From positions 1 to 34,099 of the forward strand of contig SVRI01000022.1 in the NCBI GenBank assembly GCA_015064895.1: 34,099 nucleotides of DNA. Reading direction: 5' to 3'. Source of the stretch: Oscillospiraceae bacterium. GTDB taxonomy: Bacteria; Bacillota; Clostridia; Oscillospirales; CAG-382. Within the stretch, counting starts at the first letter, position 1, and each line of letters opens with the position of its first letter. Position numbers and translations under genes: made by a program. Under the pieces are notes generated by a model, which had not been told where the DNA came from, made no database searches, and worked only from the letters and a program-made list of their open reading frames with translations. Positions 6,638 through 13,987 of the stretch are shown one piece after another.

Positions 6638-7453
6638 TTACCGCAATTTTTGACTCGCTCTATAATCGTTGGGTGACACGCCGCAAATTTCCTTAAACCG
6701 TCTTGAAAAATTCCGCTCACTTGTAAAGCCGCATTCGTAGCAGGTATCAATTACACGTTCACCCGACATAAGAAGCTTTTTCGCATAGTCAATACGCTTT
6801 TCGGTAAGGTAGTCAACAAAGGTTTTACCTGTCCTTTTTTTGAAAGCCCTGCTGAAGTAGGAGGGCGACAAACCAAAAAGCCTTTCTATCAAATTAAGGT
6901 CGATTTCCTTTGTGAAATTTACATTTATAAAGCCTATTGCTTCGGAAAGGCTGTCGTTGGTATGAGGCATATCCTTTGAATTGTCAAAAATATCCGGCAT
7001 GAGTTCAAGAAGTATCAGTTCGACAAGGTTTTTTACTTTGACATCCTTATTATTTGCATTTTCATCCATGAAAATTTTATGTGCAATATCAAAATAGGTC
7101 TTTGTTGCCTGATTTACTCCTCTGAAGATTCTGTTTTCACATATCGGCAGGACTTTTTTGAACATCGGGCTTAAATAGGTTGTCGAAAAATGAAGTGTTA
7201 TTGTTCTGAAAAGGCAGTTTTCAAAGCCGTGTCTGTCCATAGGTGTGATAAAAACAACGTCCCCTTTTGAAAGCTGTGTGCTTTCGCCGTTGATATTATG
7301 GACAGCCTCTCCGTCAAGTATAAGCTCAAGCTCATAATATTCATGCTGGTGCACTCTGTATTTTTCTCTGACAAGGTTACACGAAACAGAAAACTCATTT
7401 ATATTCTCAAAGGTTTTTGTTTCATAGTATTTAGGCATGGGCATTCTTTTCAT
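6638..7453 (-). CDS. AraC-family transcriptional regulator upstream of GH130
   Basis: A 271-residue regulator. The N-terminal half is a cupin sensor: HQHEYYELELILDGEAVHNI with its metal/sugar-binding-type histidines, then GDVVFITPMDRHGF. The C-terminal 100 residues carry two helix-turn-helix motifs (IERLFGLSPSYFSRAFKKRT and CYECGFTSERNFSRRFKEIC) followed by GVSPNDYR, as in AraC/XylS proteins. The ATG at 7453 follows AGGTG at five bases and lies four bases after the SdpI-like stop codon. The frame is open further upstream, but that would overlap the SdpI-like gene without a ribosome site. It is thus the third gene of an ArsR-SdpI-AraC transcript and lies directly upstream of a GH130 gene, its most likely target. 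Confidence 0.87.
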   Translation of the reverse strand: MKRMPMPKYYETKTFENINEFSVSCNLVREKYRVHQHEYYELELILDGEAVHNINGESTQLSKGDVVFITPMDRHGFENCLFRTITLHFSTTYLSPMFKKVLPICENRIFRGVNQATKTYFDIAHKIFMDENANNKDVKVKNLVELILLELMPDIFDNSKDMPHTNDSLSEAIGFINVNFTKEIDLNLIERLFGLSPSYFSRAFKKRTGKTFVDYLTEKRIDYAKKLLMSGERVIDTCYECGFTSERNFSRRFKEICGVSPNDYRASQKLR

Positions 7454-7457
7454 AATG

Positions 7458-8096
7458 TCACCTGTGCTTTCTGTAGTAAATATAAGAGTAAATAATCGGT
7501 ACAATCACCATTACGGCAATGGGAATAAAGGTGGTATAAACCACGGCATCCTTGAAAAATGCACCGACAATTATTACAATAGAACCGACAGTCCATATAA
7601 AGCCTGCAAGTCTATGGGTTTTATTCCAGTTTTCTTCATCATTCAGCGTCCACGGGATTTTTATGCCTATGGTATAATTCTGCTTGCATTTGGGAAGATA
7701 GTTTCCGATAATAAGGAAAAGCACGCCCATAAACAGCGGGAATATAAATTCAACGCTTACCTCATAGCCAAAGGCTGCCACATAGGTTGCCGTCATACAC
7801 AGCAGTGACAGTATAGGACAAATCCATAATACAAGCCCGAAAATCCTTGTATTGAAGTTCTTGTTTTTGGGGTCAACACTTGTTGCAATCGTGCATATTA
7901 AATGAAATCCGAGCATAATCAGCGGAATGCAAATTACGGCAAAGGGTTTACTTGACCAGCCGTCAATCACACCTTCAAAGTTCCAATGTGTAGGCAGTTT
8001 TTCGGGAAGTTTATTCCAAAGAATAAAGCCTGCAAGCATAGGTAGAATTGTAACAATCGAACTTATTATAATGGTTTTCAAATTCTTTTTAAGCAT
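7458..8096 (-). CDS. SdpI-family integral membrane protein (DUF1648 + SdpI)
   Basis: A 212-residue membrane protein with about six hydrophobic segments. The N-terminal DUF1648 part is typical: LPEKLPTHWNFEGVIDGWSS after the first segment. The SdpI part follows near 140-175: GNYLPKCKQNYTIGIKIPWT, then W..THRLAGF. In B. subtilis, SdpI gives immunity to the SdpC toxin and sequesters the repressor SdpR at the membrane. The ATG at 8096 is nine bases after AAAGGAG and overlaps the end of the ArsR gene by eight bases; the ATG at 8105 would sit on the Shine-Dalgarno. No SdpC-like toxin gene is nearby, so this is either an immunity protein against other strains' toxins or a signalling partner of its repressor. 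Confidence 0.87.
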   Translation of the reverse strand: MLKKNLKTIIISSIVTILPMLAGFILWNKLPEKLPTHWNFEGVIDGWSSKPFAVICIPLIMLGFHLICTIATSVDPKNKNFNTRIFGLVLWICPILSLLCMTATYVAAFGYEVSVEFIFPLFMGVLFLIIGNYLPKCKQNYTIGIKIPWTLNDEENWNKTHRLAGFIWTVGSIVIIVGAFFKDAVVYTTFIPIAVMVIVPIIYSYIYYRKHR

Positions 8097-8364
8097 CCTT
8101 TTCATCTCCTTTCAGGGATGTTATCCATAGCATTATTTCCTCTAAAACCGAGGCATTCAGCTCATAGTATATGTATTTGCCGTCCCTCTCATCACGCACA
8201 AGGTCGGCGTCTTTTAACACCGACAAATGCCTTGATATTGCGGCATCGGAAATATCAAATTTTCCGCAGATTTCCCCTGCCGACATTTTTCCTTTCTTCA
8301 GTATCTCAAGAATTTCACGCCGCGTGGAATCCGAAAGTGCCTTCATTGTTGCCTGAAACGACAT
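8089..8364 (-). CDS. ArsR-family repressor, SdpR-like
   Basis: A 91-residue winged-helix repressor. It opens with FQATMKALSDSTRREILEIL, has the recognition helix in ISDAAISRHLSVLKDADLV and the wing in RDERDGKYIYYELN. It lacks the ELCVCDL cysteine metal site of metal-sensing ArsR proteins, as SdpR does. The ATG at 8364 follows AAAGGGGCGG; a longer frame reaches upstream (8388) but has no ribosome site and would start inside the operator. It is translationally coupled to the SdpI-like gene, the same order as sdpR-sdpI in B. subtilis. In that system SdpI captures SdpR at the membrane and lifts repression. The palindrome at 8380-8406 suggests that it represses its own operon. Confidence 0.88.
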   Translation of the reverse strand: MSFQATMKALSDSTRREILEILKKGKMSAGEICGKFDISDAAISRHLSVLKDADLVRDERDGKYIYYELNASVLEEIMLWITSLKGDEKDA

Positions 8365-8379
8365 TTTGCCGCCCCTTTC

Positions 8380-8406
8380 ATTTAACATTTAACTTAATTG
8401 TTAAAT
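8380..8406 (-). promoter_or_regulatory. Probable SdpR-type operator
   Basis: Perfect 8-base inverted repeat ATTTAACA (8380-8387) / TGTTAAAT (8399-8406) with an 11-base spacer. It lies between the -10 box and the ribosome binding site of the ArsR gene, where a bound dimer would block transcription. Confidence 0.75.
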
Positions 8407-8408
8407 AT

Positions 8409-8437
8409 ATTTTAGCATATTACTCTTGTTTTGTCAA
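8409..8437 (-). promoter_or_regulatory. Sigma-A promoter of the ArsR-SdpI-AraC operon
   Basis: TTGACA (8437-8432), a 17-base spacer and TAAAAT (8414-8409), immediately upstream of the palindromic operator. Confidence 0.8.
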
Positions 8438-8479
8438 CAGACATAATTTGTCATTATCAGGATAACATTACACTCTATC

Positions 8480-8509
8480 AAAAAAACGGCCACAGCAAGC
8501 TGCAGCCGG
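8480..8509 (-). terminator. Terminator after the lipid kinase gene
   Basis: On the minus strand CGGCTGCAG/CTGTGGCCG pair over nine positions (two G-T) with a CTTG loop, followed by seven T. Confidence 0.85.
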
Positions 8510-8527
8510 ATTTGATTAATTATGCAA

Positions 8528-9490
8528 TTATACCGTTTGTTTATCAACCGTGTTTTGCACCGCATTTACCGACGGCACTACAAAATTGAATGCGTCATGC
8601 AATATTTCAAAAGTTGTGTCACCTGCCGAGGTGATTTCACCGTCATTACAAATACGCATAATTCCGTTCGGTCTTAAAGTCAGCTTTTCACAGCTTACAT
8701 TGGTAATAACCTTTTCAATGCCTTTTTTCTGCATATGCGTTCCCTTCATGTAATGGGGAAGAATACCTATAAACGTGATTCTTGAAATATTTTTGATTAT
8801 GTTTACATTCATACGGCTGTTATGCACACAGGCACGGGGGTTACTCTTGATACCACCGCCGCAGTAGCATCCGTTGGCAATTGAGGTAAGAAGTAATTTT
8901 CCTTTATGTACCACTTTGCCGTCAACCTCTATCTCAAGGTCGGCACCTTTTTTCTTTATGAGGGTTGTGAAAATACCGAGATAGTAAGCAAGCGGTCCTG
9001 AGAAAAATGTCTTTTCCGTTATGCTTTCCTTGGCATCCACCACATTACAGTCAAAGCCGATATTGAACATATTGGCACAGTATCCCACTCTGGTTGTTTC
9101 ATCACTGTTTTTTGCCGTGTATTTTATGGCATCACACTTTTCACTTACAGAGAGAATCTGTGCTTCAACACTGTCAAAACATCCGTCGAAATTTTTGACA
9201 AAGTCATTACCTGTACCAAAGGGCATAACTCCGATTTCAGCCTCAGCAAAGTCAATAGCGCCATTGAGGACTTCACACAAGGTTCCGTCGCCGCCGCAGG
9301 CAATAAAACGTGCCTTGCCGTGCACTGTACAATAATCTCTGACAAATCTTGTAGCATCACCCACGGCTTTTGTCTGATATATTTCTACATCAGCAGAAAT
9401 ATTTTCAGCTCCTTTTTTTATCCGTTGGATTAGCTTTTCGATGTTTTTCTTTTTTCCTGCCTTGGGATTTACTATGAAGACTGTTTTCAT
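8528..9490 (-). CDS. Diacylglycerol/lipid kinase family protein (DagK/YegS type)
   Basis: A 320-residue cytosolic, membrane-associated kinase. The catalytic domain (about 1-130) has the opening VFIVNPKAGKKK, the nucleotide-binding GGDGT (66-70) with EVLNG, and PFGTGNDF (90-97), all hallmarks of the DagK_cat family. The rest is the beta-sandwich domain with GFDCNVV and ANGCYCGGGIKSNP. Such proteins phosphorylate diacylglycerol (DgkB, which recycles the lipid left by lipoteichoic acid synthesis), undecaprenol or other lipids; the substrate is not clear here. A weak GGATAGG precedes the ATG. It is a single gene with its own promoter and terminator, divergent from the putative RNA at 9596. Confidence 0.9.
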   Translation of the reverse strand: MKTVFIVNPKAGKKKNIEKLIQRIKKGAENISADVEIYQTKAVGDATRFVRDYCTVHGKARFIACGGDGTLCEVLNGAIDFAEAEIGVMPFGTGNDFVKNFDGCFDSVEAQILSVSEKCDAIKYTAKNSDETTRVGYCANMFNIGFDCNVVDAKESITEKTFFSGPLAYYLGIFTTLIKKKGADLEIEVDGKVVHKGKLLLTSIANGCYCGGGIKSNPRACVHNSRMNVNIIKNISRITFIGILPHYMKGTHMQKKGIEKVITNVSCEKLTLRPNGIMRICNDGEITSAGDTTFEILHDAFNFVVPSVNAVQNTVDKQTV

Positions 9491-9522
9491 TTATGTACCT
9501 ATCCTATATACTTATTGGAAAC

Positions 9523-9551
9523 ATTATATCACACATTTCGACATATTTCAA
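9523..9551 (-). promoter_or_regulatory. Sigma-A promoter of the lipid kinase gene
   Basis: TTGAAA (9551-9546), a 17-base spacer and a perfect TATAAT (9528-9523), 33 bases before the start codon. Confidence 0.8.
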
Positions 9552-9560
9552 GGTGTTCTC

Positions 9561-9589
9561 TTGTATTTGTAAAGCGAATATGATACAAT
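9561..9589 (+). promoter_or_regulatory. Plus-strand promoter of the hairpin-rich transcript
   Basis: TTGTAT (9561-9566), a 17-base spacer and TACAAT (9584-9589), back to back with the lipid kinase promoter. It points into a region without a real protein gene. Confidence 0.55.
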
Positions 9590-9595
9590 TATCAG

Positions 9596-9806
9596 GAAAA
9601 GAGGTGTTAAAATGGTACGGGTCGGGAAAGCCCGACAGCAGTAATTGTTATTTTGGCGGCATACCGAAAACCGCCAAAAAACGGTTTGTCAGCGGCAACT
9701 TGCCGCCCATCCCCTCTTTTTGAGTGGAGTTTTTTGGTACTTTTGCATCGGGGCAAAAGTACAGAATAAACAAAAAAAGTCAGCAAGCATAAAACTTGCC
9801 GGCTTT
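9596..9806 (+). ncRNA. Putative structured RNA / repeat element with a 10-codon leader-like frame
   Basis: Downstream of the promoter at 9561 the sequence is packed with perfect hairpins: GTCGGG/CCCGAC (9621-9636), TTTTGGCGG/CCGCCAAAA (9651-9679), GCGGCAA/TTGCCGC (9692-9706) and GTACTTTTGC/GCAAAAGTAC (9737-9762). AAAAGAGG (9598-9605) can pair with CCTCTTTT (9712-9719), closing the first three hairpins in one domain. That pairing would hide the ribosome site of a 10-codon frame (ATG at 9612, MVRVGKARQQ). The hairpin at 9772-9806 can end the transcript. A longer frame through the region (stop at 9723) looks like chance coding. The end of that frame, SGNLPPIPSF, resembles small predicted proteins I recall from clostridial genomes, which suggests a repeat family. 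Function unknown. Confidence 0.4.
9772..9806. terminator. Terminator of ptsI, possibly bidirectional
   Basis: Stem 9776-9787 with 9795-9806 (12 positions, one mismatch), a 7-base loop, then a T7 run on the minus strand. On the plus strand it ends CTTTAATTTG, a weaker run that could serve the transcript from 9561. Confidence 0.75.
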
Positions 9807-9844
9807 AATTTGTTTCCTTTATAAATCCCCCTAAAGGAATCTTT

Positions 9845-11476
9845 CTATTCTATTTTCATTTCCCTTACCCGTTGTCTTACCTTTAAAACATTTGACGGTG
9901 TAACCGAAAGCTCATCAACACCCATTCTTATAAACGTTTCCGTTAGTGAAGTATCCTGAGCAAGCTCGCCGCAAATGCCTATCCATGCACCGTTTTTGTG
10001 TGCATTTTTTGTTGCAAACTCTATAAGCCGAAGTATCGCTTTATGATGAGTATCACAGAATCTTCCGACCTGTCCGTTCTGCCTGTCACAGGCAAGCGTA
10101 TACTGCGTCAGGTCGTTTGTTCCGATACTGAAAAAGTCTACCTTGGGTGCAAGAATATCGCTTATAATTGCCGCAGCAGGAGTTTCTATCATAATTCCGA
10201 TTTCAATGTTATCTCCATAAGGAATACCATTATCATCAAGCTGTCTTTTAACCTCATCGCACATGGACAATATTTCGTCTATTTCCCAGTCATTGGTTAT
10301 CATGGGAAACATTATGGCAAGGTTTCCGAATGCAGATGCTCGATACAATGCCCTGAGCTGTGTTTTGAAGATGTCAGTTTTCTCAAGGCACACCCTTATT
10401 CCACGAAAACCAAGGGCAGGGTTTTCTTCTTTTTCAAGATGAAAATAATCTGCCTGCTTATCGGCACCTATATCCAGGGTACGTATGACCACCTTTTTAC
10501 CCGCCATGCTTTCAAGAACTGTTTTATATGCCTCAAACTGCTGTTGCTCTGTAGGATAATCCTCTTTTCCAAGATACAGAAATTCACTTCTGAAAAGCCC
10601 TATACCGCCGGCATCGTTCAACAGTACATCCCCGACATTTTCAACAGCCCCGATGTTTGCATAAATATTTATACGCCTGCCGTCTTTTGTCACATTATCC
10701 TTACCTTTTAGTCTTTTTAAGCGTTCTTTTTTTACAAAATCTTCATTTTGCTTTTTTTCATATTTTTCCAGAGTCTTTTTGTCGGGATTTACAATAACCC
10801 TTCCCGAATATCCGTCAACAATCATCATGTCTTTGTCTTTTACGTTCTGCATGAGCTCATCTCCGACACTGATAATTGCAGGTATATTCATACTGCCTGC
10901 AAGGATTGCAGTGTGTGAGTTGGCACTTCCCCTGCTTGTCACAAATGCCAGAACCTTTTCCTTGTCAAGAAGCACCGTTTCGCTTGGTGCCAAATCGTAG
11001 GCACAAACAATTGAATTATTCTCGGTTTCCGTTTTATCGTCGTTTTCCTCCGACATACATGAAATAAGTCTTGAAGAAATATCCCTGACATCTGCCTGTC
11101 TTGCCCTCATATATGCATCATCCATTGATGCAAACATCATGGCAAAGTTTTCTCCCGTAACAGACACGGCATATTCGGCATTCACCTTTTGTTTTTCAAT
11201 AATCCCGATGACCGACTCATTATAGTCATCATCCTCTAACATCATCATATGAATGTTGAAAATTTCAGCATTGGTCTCGCCGACCTCTCTTAGTGCCTTT
11301 TCATATATCTTGGACAGCTGGTCATGTGCTTTTGATTTTGCATTTTCAAAGCGTCTCTTCTCAAGCGTAGTGTCTTCTACACCGTCTCTGCGGATTTGCT
11401 TGTGCTCACGTTCAAATACCGTGACTCTGCCCAGTGCAATGCCTCCGCTGACACCCTTGCCGTAATAAACAAACAT
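9845..11476 (-). CDS. ptsI: PTS enzyme I (phosphoenolpyruvate-protein phosphotransferase)
   Basis: A 543-residue cytosolic enzyme that takes phosphate from phosphoenolpyruvate on a histidine and hands it to HPr. The N-terminal HPr-binding helices (about 30-140) are followed by the phosphohistidine domain with GSANSHTAILA, His188 being the active site. The C-terminal PEP-binding barrel has GIGLFRSEFLYL, ALGFRGIRVCL, MIETPAAA, FFSIGTNDLTQYTLACDR and the catalytic cysteine in GICGELAQD. Length is slightly below the usual 570. AAAGGA precedes the ATG. It is the last gene of ptsG-ptsH-ptsI, the B. subtilis order, 15 bases after ptsH. Because it supplies the phosphate for all PTS permeases, its expression with a single permease suggests that glucose-type sugars are the main PTS substrate here. 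Confidence 0.96.
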   Translation of the reverse strand: MFVYYGKGVSGGIALGRVTVFEREHKQIRRDGVEDTTLEKRRFENAKSKAHDQLSKIYEKALREVGETNAEIFNIHMMMLEDDDYNESVIGIIEKQKVNAEYAVSVTGENFAMMFASMDDAYMRARQADVRDISSRLISCMSEENDDKTETENNSIVCAYDLAPSETVLLDKEKVLAFVTSRGSANSHTAILAGSMNIPAIISVGDELMQNVKDKDMMIVDGYSGRVIVNPDKKTLEKYEKKQNEDFVKKERLKRLKGKDNVTKDGRRINIYANIGAVENVGDVLLNDAGGIGLFRSEFLYLGKEDYPTEQQQFEAYKTVLESMAGKKVVIRTLDIGADKQADYFHLEKEENPALGFRGIRVCLEKTDIFKTQLRALYRASAFGNLAIMFPMITNDWEIDEILSMCDEVKRQLDDNGIPYGDNIEIGIMIETPAAAIISDILAPKVDFFSIGTNDLTQYTLACDRQNGQVGRFCDTHHKAILRLIEFATKNAHKNGAWIGICGELAQDTSLTETFIRMGVDELSVTPSNVLKVRQRVREMKIE

Positions 11477-11491
11477 ATCCGCTTTCCTTTC

Positions 11492-11749
11492 TTAAAGATT
11501 CTCGGTAAAAAACTTATACAGTTTTTTTGCCGCTTCTTCTTCATCATCGCCCGATACTGTTACCGTCACGCTATCACCGCATTTCACTCCGAGGGACATG
11601 AGCATCATAAGCTTTGATGCACTGACCGATTTTTCATCTTTTGAAATTATAATTTCGCTTTTACATTCCTTTGCAAGCTTTGACAGAAATCCGGCAGGTC
11701 TTGCATGGATTCCCGCACTGTCTTTAATTGTATAAGTGAAGGATTTCAT
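11492..11749 (-). CDS. ptsH: HPr phosphocarrier protein
   Basis: An 85-residue phosphocarrier that accepts phosphate from enzyme I on His15 (GIHARPAG, clearly present) and passes it to EIIA. Length and fold pattern are normal, with the MSLGV segment after the second helix. The regulatory site is unusual. In Firmicutes HPr, Ser46 (KSIMGVMSLG) is phosphorylated by HprK and then controls CcpA. Here the segment reads SASKLMMLMSLG, so position 46 is lysine and the serine lies at 45. Either the site is shifted by one or HprK control is lost. The gene lies two bases after ptsG and 15 before ptsI. Confidence 0.95.
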   Translation of the reverse strand: MKSFTYTIKDSAGIHARPAGFLSKLAKECKSEIIISKDEKSVSASKLMMLMSLGVKCGDSVTVTVSGDDEEEAAKKLYKFFTENL

Positions 11750-11752
11750 CCG

Positions 11753-13858
11753 TTATCTCCTTCCATCGCCGTTTATCTCTATTACTCTTTCTCCTGCCGA
11801 TACATTTTCTTTGGCAACAACACTTATTGAAGCATATTCATCGCTGTTACAAATTACCATGGGTGTTGTTATATCATAGCCTTCCTTAATCAAGGCTTCC
11901 TTATCAAATGTTATAATTTTGTCGCCCTTGTGAACCGTATCACCGTCTTTAACATGAACATCGAAATGTTTTCCCGAGAGTTTCACTGTATCAATACCCA
12001 CATGGATAAGAATCTGACAGCCTTCGGAAGAAATAATGTTTACGGCATGCTTTGTATCAAACACTTTTTCAACCCTGCCTTCACAAGGGGATACAACAAC
12101 TCCTTCATCGGGGATTACCGCAAAACCTTCACCTAGTATTTTGGTTGAAAACGCCTCGTCTTTTACATTTTCAAGGTTTATCAACTTACCTCCGAGATGG
12201 GAACAAAGACTAAAAGACTTTACACTGTTCTTCTTTTCGCCATCCGTTTTCTTCTCATCGCTGACCGTTTTCACGTCTCCTGAATCAAGATAATCCTCAA
12301 GATTGCTCTTTACAACCGAAACCGACGGCCCGTAAATCACCTGAACACCCTTACCCTTACGGATAATGCCCGATGCCCCGCTTTGTTTTAAAAGTCCGTC
12401 ATTTATACGGTTTTCGTCTTTGACGGTAATACGAAGACGTGTCGCACAGCAGTCAAGGTCGGCAATATTATCCTTGCCGCCGAGTCCCGACACTATAAGA
12501 GCGCTTGTATTATCACCATTTTTACCCTTTTCCTTCCTTTCATTGACATCGGCTCTTGTATAGAGCTTTGTTTCCTCGTCATCCGCTTCTCTACCCGGTG
12601 TTTTGAGGTTCATTTTTGTTATCATAAAGTAGAAAACAAGGTAATATATGAGTGCATATGCAAGACCCACTATAACTACCCATATCCAGTTTGTTTTGGC
12701 ATTACCCTGTAAGATTCCGAAAAGGGTAAGGTCAATTAGACCTCCCGAGAAGGTCATTCCGACGCCTACATTCAGAATGTGCATAAGCATAAATGAAAGA
12801 CCTGCCAAGATACAGTGAACGGCGTACATTATAGGTGCGACAAACAGGAAAGTAAACTCCAGCGGTTCTGTAATACCCGTCAGGATACTTGTAATTGCCG
12901 CCGAAAGAAGAAGACTTCCCACAATCTTTCTTTTTTCGGGACGTGCTGCTCTGTACATGGCATATGCCGCCGCAGGAAGACCGAAAATCATAAATGGGAA
13001 TTTACCTGACATAAATCTTGTCGCCTCTACCGCAAACTGTTCCGTGCTCTTTGACGCAAGCTGGGCAAAGTATATATTCTGTGCACCCTGAACAAGTGTG
13101 CCGTCAATAATCATGGCTCCGCCAAGTTCTGTCTGCCAGAAGGGCATATAGAAAACATGATGAAGTCCGAAAGGAATAAGCGCCCTTTCAATGACACCGT
13201 AAATCCACGTTCCGAAATACCCTGATTCGAGAACAAGATTGCCGAGAGATGCAATCCAGCCTTGGACAATCGGCCAGACAAAGTACATAAGAACGCCTAC
13301 AAGCAGGTACACCAGCGACGAAATTATGGGTACAAATCTTGTTCCGCCAAAGAAGGAAAGTACCTGCGGAAGCTTAATTTTATAAAATCTGTTATGAAGT
13401 GCCGCAACTCCAAGTCCAACAATGATACCGCCGAAAACACCCATCTGAAGTGTGGTAATGCCAAGGGCTGTGGTGGTAGAGTTGGGTGCCATACTTTCTA
13501 CACCGCCGTGGGAGGCAATGAGAGTACTTATGGAAGCATTCATAATGAGGTATGCAATAGCACCTGAGAGTGCCGCAACCTCCTTTTCCCTCTTTGCCAT
13601 ACCTATGGCAACACCCATGGCAAACAAAAGCGGCAGATTATCAAACACAACACTTCCCGTCTTACTCATAACGTCGAGAATTGTATAAACAAGACCGCCT
13701 TCATAGATAAATCCCGTAAGCCTGTAGGTTTCAAGGGTTGTGGGATTTGTAAATGATGAGCCGATACCAAGAAGAAGTCCTGCAACGGGTAAGAGTGCTA
13801 TTGGCAGCATAAATGAACGTCCGACTCTTTGCAGTACGCCGAATGCCTTATCTTTCAT
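11753..13858 (-). CDS. ptsG: PTS glucose-type EIICBA permease
   Basis: A 701-residue membrane permease that imports and phosphorylates glucose or a close relative. EIIC (about 10-415) has around ten membrane segments, FGLHHVFYMPFW near 230-241 and the signature GITEPLEFTF (328-337). EIIB (about 450-525) carries LDCCATRLR, where Cys471 is the phosphorylated residue. A charged linker follows. EIIA (about 555-695) has ILIHVGIDTVKLSG with active His619 and a supporting His604. The EIIC sequence resembles B. subtilis PtsG closely (PFMIFGLPAAA, KTPGRE); GlcNAc permeases share the layout and cannot be wholly excluded. The ATG follows GGAGG. No RNA antiterminator site of the GlcT/LicT kind was evident in the leader. 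Confidence 0.93.
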   Translation of the reverse strand: MKDKAFGVLQRVGRSFMLPIALLPVAGLLLGIGSSFTNPTTLETYRLTGFIYEGGLVYTILDVMSKTGSVVFDNLPLLFAMGVAIGMAKREKEVAALSGAIAYLIMNASISTLIASHGGVESMAPNSTTTALGITTLQMGVFGGIIVGLGVAALHNRFYKIKLPQVLSFFGGTRFVPIISSLVYLLVGVLMYFVWPIVQGWIASLGNLVLESGYFGTWIYGVIERALIPFGLHHVFYMPFWQTELGGAMIIDGTLVQGAQNIYFAQLASKSTEQFAVEATRFMSGKFPFMIFGLPAAAYAMYRAARPEKRKIVGSLLLSAAITSILTGITEPLEFTFLFVAPIMYAVHCILAGLSFMLMHILNVGVGMTFSGGLIDLTLFGILQGNAKTNWIWVVIVGLAYALIYYLVFYFMITKMNLKTPGREADDEETKLYTRADVNERKEKGKNGDNTSALIVSGLGGKDNIADLDCCATRLRITVKDENRINDGLLKQSGASGIIRKGKGVQVIYGPSVSVVKSNLEDYLDSGDVKTVSDEKKTDGEKKNSVKSFSLCSHLGGKLINLENVKDEAFSTKILGEGFAVIPDEGVVVSPCEGRVEKVFDTKHAVNIISSEGCQILIHVGIDTVKLSGKHFDVHVKDGDTVHKGDKIITFDKEALIKEGYDITTPMVICNSDEYASISVVAKENVSAGERVIEINGDGRR

Positions 13859-13916
13859 AATCGTTTCCTCCGATTTCTGTTGTTATACTGTAGTATTTTG
13901 AGGCAAAACAGAAATA

Positions 13917-13944
13917 TTTATACCGCACAGCGCAATTTTTTCAA
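13917..13944 (-). promoter_or_regulatory. Promoter of ptsGHI
   Basis: TTGAAA (13944-13939), a 16-base spacer and TATAAA (13922-13917), leaving a leader of about 50 bases. The -35 box lies just after the terminator of the gene upstream. Confidence 0.6.
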
Positions 13945-13945
13945 A

Positions 13946-13974
13946 AAGAAAAAGTCCCACAGGTGTGAGACTTT
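13946..13974 (-). terminator. Terminator after the MFS/unknown-family operon
   Basis: On the minus strand AAAGTCTCACA/TGTGGGACTTT pair over 11 positions (one T-G) around a 2-base centre, followed by TTTTTCTTTTT-like sequence. It ends the operon 16857-13988. Confidence 0.8.
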
Positions 13975-13987
13975 AAAATTTATTATT

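Noticed and set aside
9493..9723. A 76-residue plus-strand protein
   Set aside because: It begins upstream of the promoter at 9561, has no ribosome site, and its sequence follows the hairpins. A structured RNA or repeat explains it better.
13859..13916. A GlcT/LicT antiterminator site in the ptsG leader
   Set aside because: The leader is short and I see no terminator overlapping a RAT-like stem before the ribosome site.
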